A stretch of 64,000 bases of DNA. Source: Kitasatospora aureofaciens. GTDB lineage: Bacteria; Actinomycetota; Actinomycetes; Streptomycetales; Streptomycetaceae. The notes under the pieces were generated by a model that had not been told where the DNA came from, did not search any database, and saw only the letters and a list, made by a program, of their open reading frames with translations. The stretch spans positions 1 to 64,000 of the forward strand of contig NZ_JAHTKP010000022.1 of assembly GCF_019192735.1 (NCBI RefSeq). Reading direction: 5' to 3'. Within the stretch, counting starts at the first letter, position 1. Each line of letters starts with the position of its first letter. The translations under genes and the position numbers were made by a program. Of this stretch, positions 8,628-17,559 are shown one piece after another.

Positions 8628-8658
8628 GGTGGTGCCCCGGGCCTCCCGGGGCACCACC
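8628..8658 (+). terminator. Terminator hairpin after the CBM2 remnant
   Basis: Perfect 14-bp inverted repeat (GGTGGTGCCCCGGG, 8628-8641; complement 8645-8658) with a 3-base loop, 12 bases after the CBM2 stop. Its position supports the idea that the CBM2 remnant is the true 3' end of a former gene. Confidence 0.8.
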
Positions 8659-8693
8659 CCCCGCCCCACGAAACACCGAAAGGAACCGACCGC

Positions 8694-10205
8694 GTGTCCG
8701 TCCAGCCCGAGCCCGCCGGCACCGTCCCCAACCCGGTGATCCCCGGCTTCCACCCCGACCCCAGCATCTGCCGCGTGGGCGACGACTACTACCTCGCCTG
8801 CTCCAGCTTCGAGTACTTCCCCGGCATCCCGGTCTTCCACAGCCGCGACCTGGTGAACTGGACGCAGCTCGGCAACGCCCTGGACCGCCCGAGCCAGCTG
8901 CGCCTGCCGCGCGAGTCCCCGTCCTCCGGCGGGATCTACGCCCCGACGCTGCGCCACCACGACGGCCGCTTCTGGCTGATCGTCACCAACGTCAGCGGCG
9001 ACGGCAACCTGCTCTTCACCGCCACCGACCCGGCCGGCCCCTGGTCCGAGCCGGTCCGGTTGCCCGGCGTCCACGGCATCGACCCGGACCTCGCCTGGGA
9101 CGAGGACGGCACCTGCTGGTGCACCGTCGCCGGCGTCTCCCAGGTCCGCCTCGACCCGGCCACCGGCGAGACCCTCGGCGAGCCGCAGCGGATCTGGTCC
9201 GGCGCGCCCGGCGCCACGGCCCCCGAGGCCCCGCACCTGTACCGGATCGGCGAGTACTGGTACCTGATGATCGCCGAGGGTGGCACCGAGCGCGGCCACG
9301 CCGTCTCCATCGCCCGCGGCACCTCGCCCTCCGGCCCGTTCGAACCGTGCCCGGCCAACCCGGTGCTGACCCACCGCGGCCTCGACAGCCCCGTCCAGAA
9401 CACCGGGCACGCCGACCTCGTCCAGGCGCCCGACGGCTCCTGGTGGATGGTGCTGCTCGCCGTCCGGCCGCGCGGCGGCACCCCCGCCTGGTACGTGCTC
9501 GGCCGGGAGACCTTCCTCGCCCCGGTCGAGTGGGTGGACGGCTGGCCGGTGGTCGGCCAGGTCACTCCCGAACTTCCCCTCCCCGCCTGGCCGTTGCACC
9601 CCGTTCCCGCCGTCCCGGCCCGGGACGACTTCGACCAGGCCGAGCTGCACCCCCAGTGGATCTCGGTGCGCGAGCGCCCCGAGCACCTGGTCACCACGAA
9701 GGAACGTTCCGGCTGGCTCACCCTGCGCGCCGCCGGCGCCTCCCTCGACGAGAACGACGTGGTGTTCGTCGGCCGGCGCCAGCAGCACCTCGGCTGCCGG
9801 GCCCGCACCCTGATCGACCCCGCCGGGGGCCGCGGCGGCCTGGCCGTCCACATGGACGAGGACCACCACTACGAGATCGAGGCGGCCGACGGCGAGGTGA
9901 AGGTCCTCGCCCGGATCGGCTCGCTGCGCACCGAGGTCGCCTCCCGTCCGGTGCCCGCCGGTGCCGTGGTGCTCGGCGTGGACGTCGTCCCGCGCCCGAC
10001 GCGAGGCCCGCGCACCGGCCCCGACGACGTCCTCCTCGGCGTCGAGGAGCCCGACGGCACCTTCACCGTGCTCGCGGGCCTCGACGGCCGCTACCTCTCC
10101 ACCGAAGTGGCCGGCGGCTTCACCGGCCGGGTGATCGGCATGTACGCCGCCGAAGGCACCGTCCACTTCGACCGGTTCGACTACGAGCCGCTCCCGCTTC
10201 CCTGA
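8694..10205 (+). CDS. GH43 beta-xylosidase / alpha-L-arabinofuranosidase
   Basis: Intracellular-looking GH43 enzyme (no signal peptide) that trims xylo- or arabino-oligosaccharides. The five-blade propeller starts at once: NPVIPGFHPDPSICRVGDDY holds the catalytic base Asp22. The general acid is Glu178 in APEAPHLYRIGEYWY, and GHADLVQAPDGSWWMVLLA is the family's late strand. From about residue 310 (FDQAELHPQWI) a concanavalin-like C-terminal domain follows, as in beta-xylosidases of the XynB type. The GTG at 8694 has AAAGGAA about 8 bases upstream; the product is 503 residues. A 46-base gap separates it from the GH5 gene, so the two may form one transcript. Xylosidase versus arabinofuranosidase specificity is not resolvable here. 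Confidence 0.93.
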   Translation: MSVQPEPAGTVPNPVIPGFHPDPSICRVGDDYYLACSSFEYFPGIPVFHSRDLVNWTQLGNALDRPSQLRLPRESPSSGGIYAPTLRHHDGRFWLIVTNVSGDGNLLFTATDPAGPWSEPVRLPGVHGIDPDLAWDEDGTCWCTVAGVSQVRLDPATGETLGEPQRIWSGAPGATAPEAPHLYRIGEYWYLMIAEGGTERGHAVSIARGTSPSGPFEPCPANPVLTHRGLDSPVQNTGHADLVQAPDGSWWMVLLAVRPRGGTPAWYVLGRETFLAPVEWVDGWPVVGQVTPELPLPAWPLHPVPAVPARDDFDQAELHPQWISVRERPEHLVTTKERSGWLTLRAAGASLDENDVVFVGRRQQHLGCRARTLIDPAGGRGGLAVHMDEDHHYEIEAADGEVKVLARIGSLRTEVASRPVPAGAVVLGVDVVPRPTRGPRTGPDDVLLGVEEPDGTFTVLAGLDGRYLSTEVAGGFTGRVIGMYAAEGTVHFDRFDYEPLPLP

Positions 10206-10251
10206 CCACCCGTCAGGGGCTCCCCCACCCGTCAGCACGAAAGGGACAATC

Positions 10252-12003
10252 GTGAACGACGCCCAGCAGACCGCACGTCCCCGCAACCGCCGCCTCCAGC
10301 GCACGGCCGGCCTCGTGGTGGCCCTGGCCACCACCGGCGCCCTCTGCGGCACGGCCGTCGCCGCCCCCGCCGATCAGCAGCCCCTGGCGGCGGCCGAGGC
10401 GGCGGGGGCCAGGGTCCCGAGCGACCCGATGGCCGCCGTGGCCAAGATGCAGCCCAGCTGGAACCTCGGCAACACCCTCGACGCCATCCCCGACGAGACC
10501 TCCTGGGGGAACCCGCTCACCACCAAGGCCACGTTCGACGGCCTCAAGGCCCAGGGCTTCCGCAGCGTCCGCATCCCCGTCACCTGGTACCCGCACCAGT
10601 CCGACACGGCCCCCTACACCATCGACCCGGTGTGGATGAACCGGGTGAAGCAGGTGATCGACTGGGCCCTGGAGGACGGCCTCTACGTCGAGATCAACGT
10701 CCACCACGACTCGTGGAAGTGGATCGAGTACATGTCGACCGACCACGACACCGTCATGGCGCGGTTCAACTCGACCTGGCAGCAGATCGCCACCGCCTTC
10801 AAGGACGAGCCGCGCACCCTGCTCATGGAGAGCATCAACGAGCCGACGTTCGTCAACGCGACCGACGCCCAGAAGACCCAGTACCTGAACGAGCTCAACA
10901 CCTCGTTCCACTCCGTCGTCCGCAACAGCGGCGGGAAGAACAAGGACCGCCTGCTCGTCCTGCCGTCGTACGAGACCAACAACGCCCAGCACTGGCTCGA
11001 CGACCTGTCCACGACGATCAACTCGCTGCACGACCGCAACCTGGTCGCCACCGTGCACTACTACAGCTGGTACCCGTTCAGCGTGAACATCGCCAACGGA
11101 ACCACCTACGACGCCACGGCCCAGAAGGACCTCACCGAGGGCTTCGCCCGGGTGCACGACACCCTGGTCGCCAAGGGCGTCCCCGTCTACCTGGGTGAGT
11201 ACGGCCTGCTCACCTCGCCCTACTCCGGCGTGGTCGAGCGTGGCGAGATGCTGAAGTACTTCGAGCACGTCAACTACGAGGCACGGCGCAACGGCATGAC
11301 CTCCGCCGTGTGGGACGCCTTCAACGACTTCCTGAACCGCTCCACCATGCAGTGGCAGGTCCCCGAGATGAAGGCCCTGATCCAGAGCTCCTGGCGGACC
11401 CGCTCGGGCACCGCCTCCACCGACAACCTCTTCCTGCCGAAGTCCGGCCCCATCGCGGCGCAGACCGTCACCCTGAACCGCAACGGCCTCTGGTTCGCCG
11501 GCCTGTGGCAGGGCGACCGTCCGCTGATCCCCTACGTCGACTACACCCTCGACGGCGACCAGCTCACCCTGACCGCCGGCGCCCTCACCCGGCTCGCCGG
11601 CGACCGCGCCGCCGGGGTCAACTCCACCCTCGAAGTCCGGTACTCCGACGGCGTCCCGTGGAAGCTCTTCGTGCGCTCCTACGACAAGCCGACCATGGCC
11701 GACGCCACCGGGACGCTCGACGGGCTCACCATCCCCACCCGGTTCAACGGCTCCCTGATGGCCAACGTCCAGTCCACCTACGCCGACGGCACCGCCGCCG
11801 GCCCGGCCTCCTGGACCACCTACCAGACGTTCGACAACTACCGCGCCGACTACGGCGCCAACACCACCACCGTCAAGCCCGACTTCCTCAAGTCGGTCAA
11901 GGACGGCGCCCCGGCGACGCTCACCTTCCGCTTCTGGACCGGTGACACCGTGACCTACACCGTCACCAGGTCCGGCAACACCGTGACCGGCACCGTCTCC
12001 TGA
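10252..12003 (+). CDS. Secreted GH5 endo-glucanase with C-terminal X2 module
   Basis: 583-residue secreted glycosidase that cuts beta-1,4-glucan, possibly also mannan or xyloglucan. Residues 1-42 form a signal peptide (twin-Arg-like RNRRLQRTAGLVVALATTGALCGTAVA, cut near AAPA). The GH5 barrel spans about 65-385: SWNLGNTLDAIP at the start, INVHHDSW, the acid/base Glu197 in ESINEPTF, and the nucleophile Glu316 in YLGEYGLL. From about residue 400 an Ig-like CBM_X2 module follows, recognisable by YTLDGDQLTL and GVNSTLEVRYSDGVPW, with a second beta-rich segment (LMANVQSTYADGTAAG, TLTFRFWTGDTVTYTV) ending the protein. The GTG start follows GAAAGGG. Substrate within GH5 is not certain. Confidence 0.93.
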   Translation: MNDAQQTARPRNRRLQRTAGLVVALATTGALCGTAVAAPADQQPLAAAEAAGARVPSDPMAAVAKMQPSWNLGNTLDAIPDETSWGNPLTTKATFDGLKAQGFRSVRIPVTWYPHQSDTAPYTIDPVWMNRVKQVIDWALEDGLYVEINVHHDSWKWIEYMSTDHDTVMARFNSTWQQIATAFKDEPRTLLMESINEPTFVNATDAQKTQYLNELNTSFHSVVRNSGGKNKDRLLVLPSYETNNAQHWLDDLSTTINSLHDRNLVATVHYYSWYPFSVNIANGTTYDATAQKDLTEGFARVHDTLVAKGVPVYLGEYGLLTSPYSGVVERGEMLKYFEHVNYEARRNGMTSAVWDAFNDFLNRSTMQWQVPEMKALIQSSWRTRSGTASTDNLFLPKSGPIAAQTVTLNRNGLWFAGLWQGDRPLIPYVDYTLDGDQLTLTAGALTRLAGDRAAGVNSTLEVRYSDGVPWKLFVRSYDKPTMADATGTLDGLTIPTRFNGSLMANVQSTYADGTAAGPASWTTYQTFDNYRADYGANTTTVKPDFLKSVKDGAPATLTFRFWTGDTVTYTVTRSGNTVTGTVS

Positions 12004-12031
12004 CCCCCGCCCCTCCCCGCCCCGGCCGCCT

Positions 12032-12046
12032 CCCCGGCAGCCGGGG
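12032..12046 (+). terminator. Short hairpin after the GH5 gene
   Basis: Six-bp stem (CCCCGG / CCGGGG) with CAG loop, 28 bases after the GH5 stop, in the 184-base gap before the convergent galM gene. It is a weak terminator candidate. I see nothing else in this gap. Confidence 0.35.
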
Positions 12047-12187
12047 CCCCGTCACGTCACCGAGGGTGCGCCGTGCCGGCCCGGTGCTGCACGCCTGCCT
12101 GCTCCTTCCTCCCAGGTGGCCGCCGGCCTCGAAACGGGGACGGTGGACCCCGTCGGCCCACCGCCCCCTCCCCTCGGCCGGGCGCCC

Positions 12188-13243
12188 CTACTCGGCCGAG
12201 AAGCGGTACACGGTCATCGAGCGGAACTCCTCCCCCGGGCGCAGGACGGTGGAGGGGTACTCGGGCCGGTTCGGCGAGTCCGGGAAGTGCTGGGTCTCCA
12301 GCGCGACGCCCGCGTACGCGCCGTACGGGCGCCCGGACCGGCCGATCAGGGTGCCGTCGAAGTGGTTGCCGGTGTAGACCTGGATGCCCGGTTCCGTCGT
12401 CAGGCAGTCCAGGCGCCGGCCGCTGGCCGGGTGGCTCAGGGTGGCGACCTGCCGGAACCCGTTGCCGTCCAGGACCCAGTTGTGGTCGAAGCCCGTGCCG
12501 GCCCGGAGGATCTGCCGGTTCCCCTCGACGACGCGGTTCCCGATCCGCCGGGCCTCGCGCAGGTCGAAGGGCGTGCCGTCGACCGGCGCCACCGGTCCGA
12601 CCGGTATCAGCCCCGAGTCCACCGGAAGGTACCCGCCGGCCTCCACCCGCAGCAGGTGGTCCAGCACCGTGCCGTTGCCCTCGCCGGCCAGATTGAAATA
12701 CGCGTGGTTGGTGAGGTTGACGACCGTCGGGGCGTCGGTGGCCGCGCGGTAGCCGATCCACAGCTCACCCGCCGGGTCGAGCAGGTACGTGACCTCGACC
12801 GTGAGCGCTCCCGGGAACCCCTGGTCGCCGTCGGGGCTGTGCAGCCGCAGCCGCACCCCGGCCCGCCGGCCCTCCCGGACCGCGACGCCGTCCCACAGCC
12901 GGGAGGCGAAACCGTCCGTTCCGCCGTGCAGGGCGTGGCCGCCGGGCGGGGCCGCCACCCGGTGCGTGGTGCCGCCGAGCGGGAACTCCCCGCCCGCGAT
13001 CCGGTTCGCGTAGCGGCCGACGGTCGCCCCGAGGTACACGGCCTCCCCGAGCAGGTCCTCGACGCCGTCGCAGCCGAGGACGACGTTCGCCGGCACCCCG
13101 TTCCGGTCCGGCGCGTACAGGGCCTGGAGGCGGGCGCCGAGACCGAGCACCTCGGCGCTCACGCCCCGGGGCGAGGCGATGGTCCAGTTGGTGACGGGCC
13201 GTCCGTCCGGCAGCGTCGCGGTGACGTTCTGGGAGACGGTCAC
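12188..13243 (-). CDS. galM: Aldose 1-epimerase (mutarotase)
   Basis: 351-residue galactose-mutarotase-like protein that interconverts alpha and beta anomers of sugars, here probably arabinose released from polysaccharide. The family pattern is clear: LGCDGVEDLL, TVGRYANRIAGGEF, GGHALHGGTDGF (substrate His), VNLTNHAYFNLAGEG (catalytic His region), FDHNWVLDG and TEPGIQVYTGNHFDGT (catalytic Glu), and VALETQHFPDSPN. The GTG at 13243 gives a product starting just before the first strand; a GTG at 13276 with GGAG upstream is possible. It is the last gene of the ara cluster on the minus strand, separated from araA by a terminator-like hairpin, so it may be read at a reduced level. Confidence 0.93.
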   Translation of the reverse strand: MTVSQNVTATLPDGRPVTNWTIASPRGVSAEVLGLGARLQALYAPDRNGVPANVVLGCDGVEDLLGEAVYLGATVGRYANRIAGGEFPLGGTTHRVAAPPGGHALHGGTDGFASRLWDGVAVREGRRAGVRLRLHSPDGDQGFPGALTVEVTYLLDPAGELWIGYRAATDAPTVVNLTNHAYFNLAGEGNGTVLDHLLRVEAGGYLPVDSGLIPVGPVAPVDGTPFDLREARRIGNRVVEGNRQILRAGTGFDHNWVLDGNGFRQVATLSHPASGRRLDCLTTEPGIQVYTGNHFDGTLIGRSGRPYGAYAGVALETQHFPDSPNRPEYPSTVLRPGEEFRSMTVYRFSAE

Positions 13244-13316
13244 CTCGCCCGTCGATGTGAGCGCTTCTCTCGGCACGCGGCCGCTCCGTTCCGTGCGGGG
13301 TCTCGGCGTGAACGGG

Positions 13317-13343
13317 CGACGCCCGCCGGGTGGGCGGGCGTCG
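13317..13343 (-). terminator. Hairpin between araA and galM
   Basis: 11-bp perfect stem (CGACGCCCGCC, 13317-13327; complement 13333-13343) with a 5-base loop, just downstream of the araA stop on the minus strand. It probably attenuates transcription into galM. Confidence 0.6.
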
Positions 13344-13362
13344 TCGGTTCGGGACACGGGCC

Positions 13363-14871
13363 TCACAGCCCCTGGGCCAGGCGGTGGTACGCCTGGTTCC
13401 AGCGCAGTTCCTTGGTGAACCGGCGCAGGGACGTGTCCTCGTCGATCAGCAGGAGTTCCACCCCCAGCATCTCGGCGAGGTCGTCGAGTTCCTCGGCGCC
13501 GACCGCGCGGGAGAGCACGGTGTGGTGCGGCCCGCCGGCTGTCAGCCAGGCCTCGGTGGAGGTGTGGAGGTCCGGACGCGGCTTCCACACCGCGCGGGCG
13601 ACCGGCAGGTGCGGCAGCGGCGCCGGCGGCTCGACCACGTCCACCTCGTTGGCGACCAGCCGGAACCGGTCGCCGAGGTCGGCGAGGCCGACCACCACGG
13701 CCGGGCCGGGCTCGGCGTCGAAGACCAGGCGGACCGGGTCCTCCCGTCCGCCGATGGACAGCGGGTGGATCTCGCAGGAGGGGGTCCCGGCCGCGATGCT
13801 CGGGCAGACCTCCAGCATGTGCGCGCCGAGGATCAGCTCGGAGCCGGACTCCAGGTGGTAGGTGTAGTCCTCCATGAAGGAGGTCCCGCCGGGCAGGCCG
13901 CTGGCGGCCGCCTTGAGGGTGCGCAGCAGGGTGGCGGTCTTCCAGTCGCCCTCGCCGCCGAAGCCGTAGCCGTCGGCCATCAGCCGCTGGACGGCGAGGC
14001 CGGGCAGCTGGCGCAGTCCGCCGAGGTCCTCGAAGTTGGTGGTGAACGCCTTGAAGCCGCCCTGCTCCAGGAAGCCGCGCAGGCCGATCTCGATGCGCGC
14101 CGCGTAGCGCAGCGAGTCGTGGCGCTCCCCGCCGGCCCGCAGTTCGGGGGCGAGGCGGTAGCTGTCCTCGTACTCCTTGGCCAGCGCGGTGACGTCGGCG
14201 TCCTCGGCCGCGTCCACCGCGGCGACCAGGTCGTTGACGCCGTAGGTGTTGACGGAGACCCCGAAGCGGCGCTGGGCCTCGACCTTGTCCCCCTCGGTGA
14301 CGGCGACGTCGCGCATGTTGTCGCCGAAGCGGGCGAGCTTGAGGCCGCGCAGTTCGGCGCGGCCGGCGGCGGCGCGGGCCCAGGCGCCGGCCCGGGCGGC
14401 CACGGTCGGGTCGCTGACGTGCCCGGCGACGGTCTTGCGGGGGACGCCCAGGCGGGACTGGATGTAGCCGAACTCGCGGTCGCCGTGGGCGGCCTGGTTC
14501 AGGTTCATGAAGTCCATGTCGATGGAGTCCCAGGGCAGTTCGACGTTGGCCTGGGTGTGGAGGTGGAGCAGCGGCTTCTGCAGGGCGTCGAGTCCGGCGA
14601 TCCACATCTTGGCCGGGGAGAAGGTGTGCATCCAGGCGATCAGGCCGATGCACCCGTCCGCGGAGTTCGCCTCCAGGCAGATGCGGCGGATGGCGTCCGC
14701 ATCGGTGAGGACGGGCTTCCAGACCACCTCGACGGGCATCGCCGGGGCGCCGTCCAGGGCCGCGGCGATCTGCCGGGACTGCTCGGCGACCTGGCGCAGC
14801 GTCTGCTCGCCGTAGAGCCCTTGGCTGCCGGTCAGGAACCAGACCTGGCGTCCGTTCAGCGGCTTCTTCAC
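13363..14871 (-). CDS. araA: L-arabinose isomerase
   Basis: 502-residue enzyme converting L-arabinose to L-ribulose with Mn2+. The N-terminus is diagnostic (VWFLTGSQGLYGEQTLRQVA). IAWMHTFSPAKMWIAGL and DMDFMNLNQAAHGDREFGY follow, and the C-terminal metal/substrate stretch is LESGSELILGAHMLEVCPSI. Full length for the family (about 500). Minus-strand order is araB (15552-17249), araD, araA, galM; the araD-araA gap is 15 bases and includes a GGAG ribosome site, so this is a single operon. Two LacI-type operators sit at the operon's 5' end. Confidence 0.97.
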   Translation of the reverse strand: MKKPLNGRQVWFLTGSQGLYGEQTLRQVAEQSRQIAAALDGAPAMPVEVVWKPVLTDADAIRRICLEANSADGCIGLIAWMHTFSPAKMWIAGLDALQKPLLHLHTQANVELPWDSIDMDFMNLNQAAHGDREFGYIQSRLGVPRKTVAGHVSDPTVAARAGAWARAAAGRAELRGLKLARFGDNMRDVAVTEGDKVEAQRRFGVSVNTYGVNDLVAAVDAAEDADVTALAKEYEDSYRLAPELRAGGERHDSLRYAARIEIGLRGFLEQGGFKAFTTNFEDLGGLRQLPGLAVQRLMADGYGFGGEGDWKTATLLRTLKAAASGLPGGTSFMEDYTYHLESGSELILGAHMLEVCPSIAAGTPSCEIHPLSIGGREDPVRLVFDAEPGPAVVVGLADLGDRFRLVANEVDVVEPPAPLPHLPVARAVWKPRPDLHTSTEAWLTAGGPHHTVLSRAVGAEELDDLAEMLGVELLLIDEDTSLRRFTKELRWNQAYHRLAQGL

Positions 14872-14886
14872 GGGGGTGGCTCCTTT

Positions 14887-15555
14887 TTACCGGCCCTGGG
14901 GCTGGCCGTAGACGTTCTGGTAGCGGTGGTTGAGGCTGTCGATGTCTGCCTGGGCGATGGGCAGGGGCTCGCCGAGCTGGCGGGCGAGGTGGACGGTGCG
15001 GGCCACGTCCTCGCACATCACGGCGGCCTTCACGGCGGCCTTGGCGTCCTTGCCGATGGTGAAGACGCCGTGGTTCTGCATCAGGACGGCCGGCGAGCGG
15101 TGGCCCCTGAGGGTGTCCACGATGCCCCGGCCGATCGAGTCGTCGCCGATCAGGGCGAACGGGCCGACGGGGATCTCGGCGCCGAACTCGTCGGCCATCG
15201 CGGTGAGGACGCAGGGGACGGCCTCGCCGCGGGCCGCCCAGGCGCAGGCGTAGGTGGAGTGGGTGTGGACCACGCCGCCGACCTCGGGCATGTGGCGGTA
15301 GACGTAGGCGTGCGCGGCGGTGTCGGAGGAGGGCGCGTGCTCGCCCTCGACGACCTTGCCGTCCAGGTCGCAGACGATCATGTTCCCGGGCGACAGCTCG
15401 TCGTAGGAGACGCCGCTCGGCTTGATGACGAGCAGGTCCTCGCCGGGGACGCGGGCGGAGACGTTGCCGGCCGTCCAGACGACCAGGTTGTAGCGGACCA
15501 GTTCCTGGTGGAGGTCGCTGACCTGGCGGCGGATGCGGTCGATGGTCGCGTTCAC
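14887..15555 (-). CDS. araD: L-ribulose-5-phosphate 4-epimerase
   Basis: 222-residue class II aldolase/epimerase giving D-xylulose 5-phosphate, the exit from the arabinose pathway. Signatures: LVVWTAGNVSARVPG and IKPSGVSYDEL (substrate binding), then the zinc motif VVHTHSTYACAWAA, TAMADEFGAEIPV, and the distal His in MQNHGVFTIG. The GTG at 15555 overlaps the araB stop by 4 bases (GTGA), which fixes the start and implies translational coupling. The product is normal length. Confidence 0.96.
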   Translation of the reverse strand: MNATIDRIRRQVSDLHQELVRYNLVVWTAGNVSARVPGEDLLVIKPSGVSYDELSPGNMIVCDLDGKVVEGEHAPSSDTAAHAYVYRHMPEVGGVVHTHSTYACAWAARGEAVPCVLTAMADEFGAEIPVGPFALIGDDSIGRGIVDTLRGHRSPAVLMQNHGVFTIGKDAKAAVKAAVMCEDVARTVHLARQLGEPLPIAQADIDSLNHRYQNVYGQPQGR

Positions 15556-17249
15556 GGGGCCTCGCTCGGTGTGGTGAGGGCGGTGTTGCGGATGTCGCGC
15601 AGGCGGTGCAGGAGCTTGTCGGCGCCGCGGCCGAAGTGGTCGTGCAGCGCGCGGTACTCGGCGAACAGCCGGTCGTAGGTGTCGGCTGCGGCCGGGTCGG
15701 GCAGGTAGGCGCCCTGCCGCACCCGGCCCATGGCGGCGGCCGCGGTGCGCACGTCCGGGTACGCTCCGGCGGCGACGGCCGCGTGGATCGCGGAGCCGAG
15801 CGCCGGCCCCTGCTCGGACTCGGCGACCGAGACCGGGCGGCGCAGCACGTCGGCGTAGATCCGCATCAGCAGGTCGTTCTTCTTGAGGCCGCCGGTGACG
15901 ATGAACTCGGTGACCGGGACGCCGCCCCGCTCCAGGGCCTCGACGATGACGCGGGTGCCGAAGGCGGTGGCCTCCAGCAGGGCCCGGTAGACCTCCTCGG
16001 GGCGGGTGGCCAGGGTGAGCCCGACGATCACGCCGGAGAGGTGGTGGTCGACCAGGGTGGAACGGTTGCCGTTCATCCAGTCGAGCGCCACCAGGCCGTG
16101 TCCGCCCACGGGTTGGGCGGCGGCCTTGCGGGTGAGCAGCCGGTGCAGGTCCTCGCCGGTCGTCTCGGCCTCGGCCAGGTAGTCGGCGGGTACGCCCTGG
16201 CGCAGCCACCAGGCGAAGATGTCGCCGACGGCGCTCTGGCCGGCCTCGTAGCCGTAGGAGCCGGTGACGATGCCGTCCTCGACCACGCCGCAGATGCCCG
16301 GGACGTCGGCGAGGGTGGCGCCGTTGACGACATGGCAGGTGGAGGTGCCCATGATGGCGAGGAGTTGGCCGTCGTCGACGGCCCGGGCGGCCGGGGCGGC
16401 CACGTGGGCGTCGACGTTGCCGGCCGCGACGGCGGTGCCGGCCGGCAGGCCGGTCCACTGCGCCGCCTGCGGGGTGAGCGCGCCCACCCTGGAGCCCAGC
16501 GGGGAGAGCGGGTGCTCCAGGCGGGTGCGGGCGAAGTCGGCGAACTGCGGGTGGAGCGCGGCGAGGTAGTCCTCGCTCGGGTAACTCCCGTCCTGGTGGA
16601 TGCCCTTGTAGCCGGCGGTGCAGGTGTTGCGGCTCTCGGCGCCGGTGAGCTGCCAGACGATCCAGTCGGCGGCCTCGATCCAGCGCTCGCAGGCGGCGTA
16701 GACGGCCGGGTCCTCCTCCAGGACCTGCAGGGCCTTGGCGTACTGCCACTCGGCGGAGATCTTCCCGCCGTAGCGGGAGATCCACTTCTCGCCGCGGGCG
16801 TGGGCCAGCGCGTTGATCCGGTCCGCCTGGGGCTGCGCGGCGTGGTGCTTCCAGAGCTTGGGCCAGGCGTGCGGGTGGCCGGACCAGGCGGAGGTCTCGG
16901 CCAGCGGGGTGCCGTCGGCGAGCACCGGCAGGACGGTGCAGGCGGTGAAGTCGGTGGCGATGCCGATGACGTGCGCGGGGTCGACGCCGGCGGCGGCGAC
17001 CGCGGCCGGGACAGCGGTGCGCAGCACCTCGCGCCAGTCCTCCGGGTGCTGGAGCGCCCAGTCGGGCGGGAGCGGTCGGCCGGTTCCGGGCAGGTCGCTC
17101 TCGATCACGGCGTGGGGGTAGTCGTGGACGGCGGTGCCCACCTCCTCGCCGTCCCTGACGCGGACCACCACTGCGCGGCCGGAGAGGGTGCCGAAGTCGA
17201 CGCCGACGACGTACCGGTCGGGGTCCTGGGCGGGAGGGGTCACGGTCAC
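15552..17249 (-). CDS. araB: Ribulokinase
   Basis: 565-residue FGGY kinase phosphorylating L-ribulose. It opens with YVVGVDFGTLSGRAVVVRV, the AraB-type phosphate-1 loop, which differs from xylulokinase. The GTAVAAGNVDAHVAAPAARA region holds the catalytic Asp, and IMGTSTCHVVNG is an AraB signature. It is the first gene of the operon. The 5' untranslated region to the next gene (about 310 bases) carries an imperfect GC-rich hairpin near 17285-17340 and two LacI-type operators at 17448-17482. Confidence 0.96.
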   Translation of the reverse strand: MTVTPPAQDPDRYVVGVDFGTLSGRAVVVRVRDGEEVGTAVHDYPHAVIESDLPGTGRPLPPDWALQHPEDWREVLRTAVPAAVAAAGVDPAHVIGIATDFTACTVLPVLADGTPLAETSAWSGHPHAWPKLWKHHAAQPQADRINALAHARGEKWISRYGGKISAEWQYAKALQVLEEDPAVYAACERWIEAADWIVWQLTGAESRNTCTAGYKGIHQDGSYPSEDYLAALHPQFADFARTRLEHPLSPLGSRVGALTPQAAQWTGLPAGTAVAAGNVDAHVAAPAARAVDDGQLLAIMGTSTCHVVNGATLADVPGICGVVEDGIVTGSYGYEAGQSAVGDIFAWWLRQGVPADYLAEAETTGEDLHRLLTRKAAAQPVGGHGLVALDWMNGNRSTLVDHHLSGVIVGLTLATRPEEVYRALLEATAFGTRVIVEALERGGVPVTEFIVTGGLKKNDLLMRIYADVLRRPVSVAESEQGPALGSAIHAAVAAGAYPDVRTAAAAMGRVRQGAYLPDPAAADTYDRLFAEYRALHDHFGRGADKLLHRLRDIRNTALTTPSEAP

Positions 17250-17447
17250 GTGCTCATCCTTCGTGGGAGGGGTCTGCGTCGTCGTCTGTCGCCGGTGCGG
17301 TCCTCAACCGGGGCAGGGCGGTCCGCACCGGCGACAGGCTTCATTCCGCCGCCTTTCCCTCATAAGGCGGCGGAACGCGGAACCGTCGGCCGGGCTCACG
17401 GAAGCGGGATGCGGTGGCCCGGCCGGCGGGGTGGAAGGGAGCGTTTC

Positions 17448-17482
17448 TGTTAACGCTCACGAAGATTGTTAGCGCTAACAAA
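17448..17482 (-). promoter_or_regulatory. Tandem LacI-type operators upstream of the araBDA operon
   Basis: Two sites, 19 bp centre to centre. The first is GTTAACGCTCAC (17449-17460). The second is a perfect palindrome, TTGTTAGCGCTAACAA (17467-17482). They lie about 200 bases upstream of the araB start and just downstream of the LacI gene's stop. These are the best copies of a motif repeated elsewhere in the window (20509, 22858, 33547, 44811). Confidence 0.75.
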
Positions 17483-17559
17483 CGGCATGTCAAGGGAGGC
17501 GACGGACAGCATCGGTCAGTCTGCGGAACCGGCGCTCGGGGACCGGGCGCCGGGTCGGC

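Noticed and set aside
6175..8676. 833-codon open frame on the minus strand opposite the GH36 gene
   Set aside because: Gly/Arg/Val-rich shadow of a high-GC gene with no motif; the plus strand encodes catalytic GH36 motifs.
12801..12812. GTGAGCGCTCCC, a LacI/CebR-like palindrome
   Set aside because: Inside galM, far from any start; probably codon coincidence.
13257..13268. GTGAGCGCTTCT half-operator upstream of the galM start
   Set aside because: Only one half matches the family; too weak to call.
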